Shown piece by piece: positions 1 through 5,974 of a DNA stretch of 9,909 bases. Numbering within the stretch: position 1 is the stretch's first letter; every line of letters begins with the position of its first letter. The translations under genes were made by a program, and so were the position numbers. Source of the DNA: Deltaproteobacteria bacterium (lineage in GTDB: Bacteria > Bdellovibrionota > UBA1018 > UBA923); the NCBI GenBank assembly GCA_016194725.1, contig JACQAW010000058.1, positions 1 to 9,909 on the forward strand, read 5' to 3'. The notes below the pieces were generated by a model. That model saw only the letters and a program-made list of their open reading frames with translations. It was not told the DNA's origin and did no database searches.

Positions 1-1106
1 AGGGTCTTTCGGTGTACCAGGACCGCGACGCCAGGCAGGTACTGGACTATCAGCTTGGCTTCAAGCGCCTGGGAGCCCCCGACGATACCGGCGGGCTTCT
101 GGCCAGACTGGGGGCCGCGGCGCTGAACTCAACAAACCAGCCGTTACAAGGCCTGCGCATCGCTCTCGACCCCGGCCATATGGGCGGAAAACTCTGGGAC
201 GAGAAAACCGGCAAGTTCGTACACACCGCCATAGGCTACGTCAGCGAAGGTGTCATCGCGTTCGATGTCTGCATGCTGCTTGGCCGCGAGCTCACGGCAC
301 TCGGCGCTGACGTCATGGTCACCCGACACGAGCTGGGGCCCGTGACCGAACAGCCGCTGGAATCGTACAACCTCATCCCCTGGGGTGAGCGCGAGATCCG
401 AAACAGCAGCGATGTTTCCTGGTTCGAAAATTTATTGAACTCCGCGCCCCTGGGCCATGAGCTGTTCGCGCTTTTCGACCACAGCGCGATGATTAAGAAA
501 ATCACGTCCGAAGCCCAGCGCGAAAACTACTTCATTAGCCGGCTGGACCTGTCGGCGCGCGCCGAAAAAATCAACGCCTTTCGTCCCCAGCTCACGGTGG
601 TCGTTCACTTCGACGCCTCCGAGCTCAACAAGACGCAGGATGCGACAAACACCGTGCGCGGCTACGTCGCTGGAAATTTAATGCATGACGAAGTGGGTTC
701 GCGCGAGCTGCGCTTTCAGGCCGTACGCAACCTGGTCGACGGCCACCGCTGGGTCGAGTCGAGTGTTTTTACCGCCGCGGTGATAAAAAATCTTTCCGAT
801 GCGTTGCACGTAAAGATGGAAACCGGCCCCAATGACTACATGGCCATTCGCGTGGCCGACGGCGTCTACGCCCGCAACCTGGCGCTCAGCCGCCTGGTCA
901 CCCAGGGCGTGATGACTTACGTCGAGGTCGAGCATTATGACTTCACGCCCGAATTCCGGCGCCTGAACCTGAACGACCGGCACACTGAAATTGGCGGCAC
1001 CAAAATCGACTATCCAGCGCGTCTGGACGACATCGTCGATGGATTCAAACGAGGCATTCTTGACTACGTCGGCAGCATGGCGCAACGGCCTCTGGCACGC
1101 CTATAG
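1..1106 (+). CDS. N-acetylmuramoyl-L-alanine amidase (Amidase_3 type), 5'-truncated by window edge
   Basis: This is probably a zinc-dependent amidase that cuts the bond between N-acetylmuramic acid and L-alanine in peptidoglycan, acting in the periplasm or outside the cell. The frame is open from base 3, so the true start and any signal peptide lie upstream; the GTG at 12 is only the first start-like codon seen. Numbering from that GTG, the Amidase_3 signature is present: LDPGHMGG with zinc ligand His56, a Glu in YVSEG (Glu79) as second ligand, VVVHFDAS with His199 as third, and a Glu in TYVEVEHYD (Glu305 or Glu307) at the usual catalytic Glu position near the C-terminus. Between about residues 110 and 190 there is a long, mostly helical insertion absent from minimal amidases; in AmiA/B/C-like enzymes such an insertion can be regulatory, but that role is inference here. 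The 3' end overlaps the next gene by 68 nt, suggesting one transcript. Confidence 0.82.
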   Translation, partial: GLSVYQDRDARQVLDYQLGFKRLGAPDDTGGLLARLGAAALNSTNQPLQGLRIALDPGHMGGKLWDEKTGKFVHTAIGYVSEGVIAFDVCMLLGRELTALGADVMVTRHELGPVTEQPLESYNLIPWGEREIRNSSDVSWFENLLNSAPLGHELFALFDHSAMIKKITSEAQRENYFISRLDLSARAEKINAFRPQLTVVVHFDASELNKTQDATNTVRGYVAGNLMHDEVGSRELRFQAVRNLVDGHRWVESSVFTAAVIKNLSDALHVKMETGPNDYMAIRVADGVYARNLALSRLVTQGVMTYVEVEHYDFTPEFRRLNLNDRHTEIGGTKIDYPARLDDIVDGFKRGILDYVGSMAQRPLARL

Positions 1107-2049
1107 CGACCATCTCGCCGAGCGTTTCGGCGAGAAGGTCTACAAGGTCACCGTTTCGGCTGGTTTTACCTGCCCGACTCGCGACGGCACCCGCGGCACG
1201 AACGGCTGCTCGTTTTGCGATGAGCGCGGCTCGAGCTCGTTTTTCAGCGCTGGCAGCGCCTCGCGGTCCATCGAGGCCCAGGTGCGCGAGGGCATTCCCA
1301 AAATCGCCGAGCGTTTCAGCGCCGGAAAGTTCCTGGCGTATTTTCAGTCTTTCACCAATACCTATGGGCCCCTGAACTACCTGCGCGAAGTTTACGACGG
1401 CGCGATCAATATTCCCAACGTCGTGGGAATGGCGATCGGTACGCGCCCCGATTGCATTCCCGGCGAGGTGCTGGCCCTGCTGAACAGCTACGGCCATGGC
1501 GGCCGTTACGTGAGTCTTGAGCTGGGCTTGCAGTCCATGCGCGATGAAGCGCTGCGCTTTTATGAACGCGGGCACACGGTGGCCGAGGGGCTGGACGGCG
1601 TCGAGCGCGCCTTGCGCTTTCCCAACCTCAGTGTCGCGGTGCACTTCATGTTCGGCGCTCCCGGCGACACCATCGCCGACGCCATTCTGGCCGCCCGCAC
1701 CGCCAGCCGTCTGGGCGTACACGGCGTGAAGATTCACCAGCTCATGATTCTCAAAGACACCGCGCTTGCCCGGCGCTACGCTCATGAGCCCTGGCCGCTT
1801 CTGGAGCTCGACGAATACAACCGCTGGGCCATGGCGTTTCTGGAAAACCTCGACCCACGCATTCACGTCGAAAGAACTCATGGAATGTCCAGCCACCCCG
1901 ACGAGCTCGTAGGCCCGGCCTGGTCGGCTCAGCGTTTCGTGCCCATGGACTCGCTCAAGAAAATGATGCGGGAAAACAGCAGCCACCAGGGCAAAGCGCT
2001 TGTACAATCCAGTTGTCAGACTCTGCTCCACTCTCCAGCTCTGATCTGA
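1039..2049 (+). CDS. TIGR01212/YhcC-family radical SAM protein
   Basis: This is a radical S-adenosylmethionine protein of the YhcC type; the reaction of this family is not established. From the ATG at 1039 it has 336 residues, somewhat longer than E. coli YhcC (about 309). Near the N-terminus, residues 34-60 contain KVYKVTVSAGFTCP followed by a C-x11-C-x2-C cluster (Cys45, Cys57, Cys60) that would hold the 4Fe-4S centre; the wide first spacing and the PTRDGTRG stretch between the cysteines are typical of this family. Further family-like segments are YFQSFTNTY (101-109), IGTRPDC (133-139), ELGLQS (161-166) and the GAPGDT loop (207-212). The start is uncertain. ATG 1039 gives an N-terminus close to family length, TTG 1060 has GAGG 5 nt upstream, and an ATG at 991 would add residues that do not look conserved. 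Either preferred start lies inside the amidase gene, so the two are probably co-transcribed. The last 25 or so residues look unconserved. Confidence 0.88.
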   Translation: MDSNEAFLTTSAAWRNGLWHAYSDHLAERFGEKVYKVTVSAGFTCPTRDGTRGTNGCSFCDERGSSSFFSAGSASRSIEAQVREGIPKIAERFSAGKFLAYFQSFTNTYGPLNYLREVYDGAINIPNVVGMAIGTRPDCIPGEVLALLNSYGHGGRYVSLELGLQSMRDEALRFYERGHTVAEGLDGVERALRFPNLSVAVHFMFGAPGDTIADAILAARTASRLGVHGVKIHQLMILKDTALARRYAHEPWPLLELDEYNRWAMAFLENLDPRIHVERTHGMSSHPDELVGPAWSAQRFVPMDSLKKMMRENSSHQGKALVQSSCQTLLHSPALI

Positions 2050-2060
2050 GGCTCTGATCT
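2038..2060 (+). repeat. 10-bp direct repeat upstream of chrA
   Basis: GCTCTGATCT occurs twice, at 2038-2047 and 2051-2060, separated by 3 bp. The first copy contains the end of the radical SAM gene and its stop; the second abuts the proposed -35 region of chrA. It could be a small local duplication or a regulator half-site pair. No function is demonstrated by the sequence. Confidence 0.5.
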
Positions 2061-2089
2061 TTACTCTCGCCCCTCACCCGCCCTATAAT
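2060..2089 (+). promoter_or_regulatory. Probable sigma70-type promoter of chrA
   Basis: A consensus TATAAT lies at 2084-2089, with TTTACT at 2060-2065 (4 of 6 to TTGACA) 18 bp upstream. The -10 box ends 8 nt before the chrA ATG, so transcription would start at or within about 2 nt of the start codon. There is no Shine-Dalgarno sequence in between, which suggests a leaderless transcript. Confidence 0.5.
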
Positions 2090-2097
2090 CCCAGCAG

Positions 2098-3240
2098 ATG
2101 CATTACAAAGAGATCGCACTCTACTTTTTGAAACTCGGCTTTCTGGGCTTTGGCGGCCCGTTGGCGCTGCTGGCGAGCTACCAAAAAGACCTGGTCGAAA
2201 AGCGCAAGTGGCTCAGCCCTGAGCGATTTGCGCAGGGCCTAGCGCTCATCAAAGCCCTGCCCGGCGCCACGGCAACGCAAACAGCAATTTACCTGGGAAA
2301 TGTGCGCGGTGGCGTTCCGGGCGGTCTGATCGCCGGCACCTGCCTGATCGCGCCCTCGTTCGTCATGATGCTATGCCTCGGCGTTTTCTATACGTCCGTG
2401 CAATCCCTTGCTTGGAGCAAAGCCCTGTTTTTTGGAATGCAATCGGCGGCGCTGGGAGTGATTGTCGAAAGTGTTTGGCGGCTCTCGAAGCCCTACCGCC
2501 TGGAGTTCATGTTCTGGGTCATGGCCGTCCTGGCGTGCCTGCTTGCCACATTACGGCCTTCGATTGAGCCCCTGGTCATTATCGGCTCAGGATTGTTTGG
2601 CATTCTAATCATGAAGCTCACGCTACGCTCGACCGGCCAGGCTATGCTGGCACTCTTGCCCATGGGCTTGCTGGGCGGTGCAGGCGTTGAGCTGGGCGTG
2701 CTCAAATCCCTTACCGCGGTCTTTCTAAAAGCGGGGGTTTTCATCTTCGGTACGGGGCTGGCCATCGTGCCTTTATTGGCGCACGACGTGGTTGAAACCC
2801 ACCACTGGCTAACCCAGGCGCAGTTCATGGATGCCCTGGCCTTCGGTCAGATTACGCCCGGCCCCGTTCTCATTACCTCGACGTTCATTGGCTATAAAGT
2901 CGCTGGAATAGTGGGCGCGGTGGTGGCAACAGCCGGTGTTTTTTTTCCGGCTTTTTTTAATATCCTGACCTGGTTTCCCATCGCGGAACGCAAATTCAGC
3001 AAGTCGCCGTATGCGCGGCAATTCGTAATGTTCGCGGTCGGAGCAGTGGTCGGCTCAATTGCGGTCGCTGTCGTGCGGCTGGGCATGGCGCCCACGTCGG
3101 GTGGCACCCATGCACTCGCGGCCACCATCGCGGTCGCCGCGTTGCTGATATCGTTATTTACGAAATTTCCGGTCTGGCTTGTGATTCCATGCGGCGGCTT
3201 GTTAGCCGCCGCCGTGAATCTCGCTGTCGGAGCAGGTTAA
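2098..3240 (+). CDS. chrA: Chromate transporter, full-length two-domain ChrA
   Basis: This is an inner-membrane transporter of the CHR superfamily; characterised members export chromate and confer resistance. At 380 residues it is the long form with two homologous CHR halves. The first half (about 5-175) carries LGFLGFGGPLALL (FGGP at 18-21) and LIKALPGATATQTAIYLG (50-67). The second (about 200-375) carries FIFGTGLAIVPLL (215-227), HHWLTQAQFMDALAFGQ and ITPGPVLITSTFIGY (252-266). About ten hydrophobic segments fill the rest. The first half has PGA where many members have PGP. The ATG at 2098 starts directly on the first family-like residues and has no Shine-Dalgarno sequence, but a TATAAT lies 8 nt upstream. 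Transcription is probably separate from the radical SAM gene 48 nt upstream. No chrB-like regulator is visible nearby. The stop overlaps the stop of the convergent gene. Chromate as the real substrate is inferred from family; some homologues may carry other oxyanions. Confidence 0.93.
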   Translation: MHYKEIALYFLKLGFLGFGGPLALLASYQKDLVEKRKWLSPERFAQGLALIKALPGATATQTAIYLGNVRGGVPGGLIAGTCLIAPSFVMMLCLGVFYTSVQSLAWSKALFFGMQSAALGVIVESVWRLSKPYRLEFMFWVMAVLACLLATLRPSIEPLVIIGSGLFGILIMKLTLRSTGQAMLALLPMGLLGGAGVELGVLKSLTAVFLKAGVFIFGTGLAIVPLLAHDVVETHHWLTQAQFMDALAFGQITPGPVLITSTFIGYKVAGIVGAVVATAGVFFPAFFNILTWFPIAERKFSKSPYARQFVMFAVGAVVGSIAVAVVRLGMAPTSGGTHALAATIAVAALLISLFTKFPVWLVIPCGGLLAAAVNLAVGAG

Positions 3241-3836
3241 AGAGCTACGCCAGCCGTGGCCTGAAAGCCCGTGCTGTCGTTGAACACGACCATACCGGCA
3301 TCCAAACGCAGGTCGTAGCTGCGCGAAACGCGGTACATGACGCCTGGGCCGAAGAACATGTGGAACATGACACTCTTGCCCGAAGTGGCGAGGGCTGGCC
3401 CAAGCGAAAGATGAGCGAAGGGCTGTACGGCGGGAGCACCCGAGATCCTCAGATTGAAGCGGGCGCCGAAGTCGATCGGTAGGACGACTTTATCGGTATT
3501 GAATGCAAAGCCAAGGCCAGCCTCACCATAAAGCAATGCCGGAACAGGAAGCTTGTAGGCGCCACGAAAATTGAAAATGCCCGCGGTGAAACCTGAAATG
3601 ATCGCCGTGCCTGCCTGCGCCGTAAGCTCGGTTTTTCCCAGAATTGAAGATGGGCTGTCGCTGGCCAGCGTCGTCATTTCATAACGAGAAGAGCTGCTGT
3701 CGGCTTTCAGTACGCCAGACTGGCGGGCAATCGCGTCCGCGTCTTTCGATTTCTTCCTGAACGATGCGTAGGAAGTCGAATTCATCGACACTGCAAACAT
3801 GGACACCAGAGCCAAAATGATTCCCAAATTCTTCAT
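3237..3836 (-). CDS. Secreted protein, probable outer-membrane beta-barrel, function unknown
   Basis: The 199-residue product begins with a clear Sec signal peptide: MKN, a hydrophobic stretch (LGIILALVSMFAVSM), then a likely signal peptidase I site after Ala24 in TSYA|SF. A polar, Ser-rich linker follows (about 25-65). From about residue 68 to the end there are alternating short beta-type segments with Gly and aromatic residues (TAGIFNFRGAY, LLYGEAGLGFAF, PIDFGARFNLRI, MFFGPGVMYRV, YDLRLDAGMVVF), as in small 8-stranded outer-membrane barrels. The C-terminal residue is Leu after GVA rather than the common Phe, so barrel insertion is likely but not certain. I chose the ATG at 3836 because AGGGGG lies 8 nt upstream; a TTG two codons earlier is the alternative. 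The gene has its own promoter and ends convergently with chrA, sharing TTAA. I do not recognise a specific family. Confidence 0.72.
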   Translation of the reverse strand: MKNLGIILALVSMFAVSMNSTSYASFRKKSKDADAIARQSGVLKADSSSSRYEMTTLASDSPSSILGKTELTAQAGTAIISGFTAGIFNFRGAYKLPVPALLYGEAGLGFAFNTDKVVLPIDFGARFNLRISGAPAVQPFAHLSLGPALATSGKSVMFHMFFGPGVMYRVSRSYDLRLDAGMVVFNDSTGFQATAGVAL

Positions 3837-3844
3837 GAACAAAT

Positions 3845-3850
3845 CCCCCT
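3845..3850 (-). promoter_or_regulatory. Ribosome binding site of the barrel gene
   Basis: AGGGGG on the minus strand lies 8 nt before the ATG at 3836. It favours that ATG over the upstream TTG at 3842, which would leave only 2 nt of spacing. Confidence 0.6.
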
Positions 3851-3886
3851 GCGCCGTAAGCGCGCTATTTCAGCAGTATGCGTTCG

Positions 3887-3913
3887 TTTATCCGGCCATA
3901 CGACTACTGTCAA
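3887..3913 (-). promoter_or_regulatory. Probable promoter of the barrel gene
   Basis: On the minus strand a perfect TTGACA occupies 3913-3908. GATAAA (4 of 6 to TATAAT) follows at 3892-3887 with a 15-bp spacer; TAAACG two bases further on is a poorer -10 at 17 bp. The predicted leader is about 45 nt and contains the AGGGGG ribosome binding site. The -35 box lies just downstream of the rlmN hairpin, which supports separate transcription. Confidence 0.45.
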
Positions 3914-3926
3914 ATTTAAGCGCTAT

Positions 3927-3950
3927 TGAGCGGCAGGCGCTGCCCGCTCA
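3927..3950 (-). terminator. Hairpin on the rlmN stop codon, possible terminator
   Basis: Reading the minus strand, the left arm TGAGCGGGCA starts with the rlmN stop codon TGA and pairs with TGCCGCTCA across the loop GCGCC. This makes a 9-bp GC-rich stem with one bulged G. Only a weak AT tract (TTAAATTTG, about 7 nt further on) follows instead of a clean U run. It may therefore be a weak intrinsic terminator or a 3'-end stabilising hairpin. Confidence 0.45.
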
Positions 3951-5093
3951 TGCGCCAATGACACGGCCATCATTACAGTCAGCGATGGCGATGTGTGGAC
4001 GGGTTCGGGCAACAGCATCTACCGCGCTGCGTAACTGCCCGCAAGCCGCCAGAATGTCGCGGCCGCGGCTGTGACGAATCATAGCGGCAATATCGTGGTC
4101 GAGCAGGTAGCGGTGCATGGCCAGAACGGCTTCGTGTTCCGGGCGTTTGTAATCGCTGCCATCGTGAGGATTGTAAGGAATCAGGTTCACTTTGCAGGGA
4201 ATGCCGCGCAGGAGCTTGGTCACCCGTGCCGCGTCTTCGACAGTGTCATTCAGGCCGCCCAGTACGACATACTCAAAAGTAATGCGGCGATGGGGCTCCA
4301 GATGCCAGTCCCGGCAGGCCTCGAGCAGATCAGCGATCGGGAATGCCTTGTTGACGGGCATGACCTCTTCGCGCTGAGCATCGTAGGAACCGTTGAGCGA
4401 GATGGCCAAATTGGGGCGGCTCTCGCCCACCAGGCGGTCATTCATCTTGCGAATGGCCGAGACCAGCCCGGAGGTACTTACCGTTACCTTGCGTTTTGAG
4501 AAGTTCAAAGCATCCTGCGCCAGCAGAATTTCTATCGCGCGGCAAACGTTCTCCAAATTATGCAGCGGCTCGCCCATGCCCATGAAAACAATGTTGCTGA
4601 TCGTCTCGAGCTTTGACAGCTCCAGCACCTGGCCCACGATTTCGTAAACTTCCAGATTTCGCATCAGCCCCATGGTGCCGGTCAAACAAAACTTGCAGCC
4701 CATGGCGCAGCCCACCTGCGAGCTGATGCAGATGGTAAGGCGGTCCTCGGCGGGAATAAGCACGCTCTCGATGGTTTTTCCGTCGTAAAGGCGGAACAAA
4801 AACTTTTGGGTGCCATCGATGCTCTTCTGATGAAAAACTTTGGGCAGCGGCGCAATCTGGAATTTTTCGGCAAGATGACCGCGCACGAGCTTCGACAGAT
4901 CGGTCATCATTTCAAATGTCGTAACTTTGCGCTGGTAGAGCCAGTGGAAAATCTGGCGGCTGTGATACCGGGCTTTTTTCTCGGGCACGCCAATGCTCAG
5001 CAACTCCTCGACGAGGTCGCTCTTGCGCAGGCCCAGAATATGATGCTTATGGGGTTTCTGAATGGTTTCAGGCGCCGCTGTACTTGCTGTCAT
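3948..5093 (-). CDS. rlmN: Dual-specificity 23S rRNA/tRNA adenine-C2 methyltransferase RlmN
   Basis: RlmN is a radical SAM enzyme that methylates C2 of A2503 in 23S rRNA and of A37 in some tRNAs, supporting accuracy at the peptidyl-transferase centre. The 381-residue length is typical. An N-terminal helical RNA-binding region (about 20-90) contains RQIFHWLYQ. It is followed by LTICISSQVGCAMGCKFC, with Cys129, Cys133 and Cys136 as the C-x3-C-x2-C iron-sulfur ligands, and then TGTMGLMRNL. Cys122, seven residues before the cluster, matches E. coli Cys118, and Cys351 in ILAACGQL matches the methyl-carrying Cys355, so all catalytic cysteines are present. Other hallmarks are NIVFMGMGEPLHN (168-180), KVTVSTSGL and LNLIPYNP-like VNLIPYNPH (302-310). 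The C-terminus runs about 30 residues past CGQL. The ATG at 5093 has no ribosome binding site but has an extended -10 box 7 nt upstream, so the mRNA may be leaderless. The preceding gene ends 20 nt away, so read-through expression is also possible. Confidence 0.96.
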   Translation of the reverse strand: MTASTAAPETIQKPHKHHILGLRKSDLVEELLSIGVPEKKARYHSRQIFHWLYQRKVTTFEMMTDLSKLVRGHLAEKFQIAPLPKVFHQKSIDGTQKFLFRLYDGKTIESVLIPAEDRLTICISSQVGCAMGCKFCLTGTMGLMRNLEVYEIVGQVLELSKLETISNIVFMGMGEPLHNLENVCRAIEILLAQDALNFSKRKVTVSTSGLVSAIRKMNDRLVGESRPNLAISLNGSYDAQREEVMPVNKAFPIADLLEACRDWHLEPHRRITFEYVVLGGLNDTVEDAARVTKLLRGIPCKVNLIPYNPHDGSDYKRPEHEAVLAMHRYLLDHDIAAMIRHSRGRDILAACGQLRSAVDAVARTRPHIAIADCNDGRVIGA

Positions 5094-5100
5094 AGCCGGG

Positions 5101-5109
5101 CTTATAGCA
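5101..5109 (-). promoter_or_regulatory. Extended -10 promoter element of rlmN
   Basis: The minus strand reads TGCTATAAG (TGn plus a 5-of-6 TATAAT) ending 7 nt before the rlmN ATG. There is no good -35, as is usual for extended -10 promoters. The predicted start site falls on or next to the ATG. Confidence 0.45.
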
Positions 5110-5113
5110 GACT

Positions 5114-5974
5114 TTAAAGCCGACCGAAATACACCATTATGCGCTGAATCCCGAGCAAAATTTTCGCAATGATTCTATTGGGATACACCGCCGCCGAGCC
5201 CCCGTCATAATAGCGAACGAACTGCCCCCAGGGCCGGCCCTTGATACTGGCCACCTCCAGGCAACGCTCCCACTCCTCCTTATGCATGAAGATTCCATAG
5301 CAGGGCAGGATATAGCGCGAGTTCAGATACTGACCGATCGCGTCCGATTCCTGATTCCAGTTTTTCAATCGGTTCTCATGCAGGCTCGAAAAATCAGGCT
5401 CAAAAAACTGATCCAGCTGTCCGCCCGAATACGAAAGCAGGATTGAGCGAAACGAAAACCCCTCGGTATGCGAAGTCGGCGCGCGCTGATCGATGAAGAG
5501 CAGTACATTGAAACGCCGGGGCAAAACCCGTTTCAGCTTCATGCCAAAAAGATCGAGTAGAAAGTTTCGGCGCGAGACGATCAGCCCGCCTTTTTTGCGC
5601 CCGATCTGATCCAAAACCTTGGAACGCAGGCTTTGCAGCTGCTGAAAATAATTCGTGCCCAGAGTTGCCGCCTCGATCACGCATTGGTCGAGCACTTTCT
5701 TGGACAACACGATCGTCTGCTCGGTGCCGTATTTTCCAGCCAGCTCGTCCAGGATATCCTTGCTCGACGAAACGCCGGTAATCGCCGTATCGGTAAAGGC
5801 ACGCCCGTTCGAAGCAACGCCATCGATCACGCGATCGTCATCCTCGAGCAGCACCAGACTTGAACCGCCGGCCTCAAGCCCTGGCGCGGCACCCGTTACC
5901 GCAAGGCCGGATCCCCAGCTCGTTCCGTGAAAAAGCACCTCGTTGAGCGCTTTCCAATCGTGTTTCAAGTCCAT
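5114..5974 (-). CDS. Hypothetical protein, translationally coupled to the hydrolase-like gene
   Basis: I do not recognise this 286-residue protein. It has no signal peptide and no clear transmembrane helix; a hydrophobic C-terminal stretch (IIAKILLGIQRIMVYF, 268-283) is amphipathic rather than membrane-like. The N-terminal half contains small-residue-rich, strand/turn segments (SGLAVTGAAPGLEAGGSSLVLLEDDD, broken here as residues 22-40 and 41-47) and a helical middle (86-122). A central block has basic residues around RRNFLLDLF and RRFNVLLFIDQRAP (153-166), and there are several aromatic clusters near the end (WNQESDAIGQYL, WGQFVRYYDGG). The start is fixed by a 10-nt overlap with the end of the upstream 641-codon gene (ATGGACTTGA), the classic arrangement for coupled translation, so the two products probably work together. 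Codon use resembles its neighbours. I see no catalytic motif. An NTP-binding or glycosyltransferase role cannot be argued from what is visible. Confidence 0.8.
   Translation of the reverse strand: MDLKHDWKALNEVLFHGTSWGSGLAVTGAAPGLEAGGSSLVLLEDDDRVIDGVASNGRAFTDTAITGVSSSKDILDELAGKYGTEQTIVLSKKVLDQCVIEAATLGTNYFQQLQSLRSKVLDQIGRKKGGLIVSRRNFLLDLFGMKLKRVLPRRFNVLLFIDQRAPTSHTEGFSFRSILLSYSGGQLDQFFEPDFSSLHENRLKNWNQESDAIGQYLNSRYILPCYGIFMHKEEWERCLEVASIKGRPWGQFVRYYDGGSAAVYPNRIIAKILLGIQRIMVYFGRL

Noticed and set aside
1045..2031. 328-codon open frame on the minus strand opposite the radical SAM gene
   Set aside because: It is a codon-bias shadow of a gene with clear radical SAM motifs, its composition is rich in His, Ala, Gly and Val, and it has no recognisable domain.
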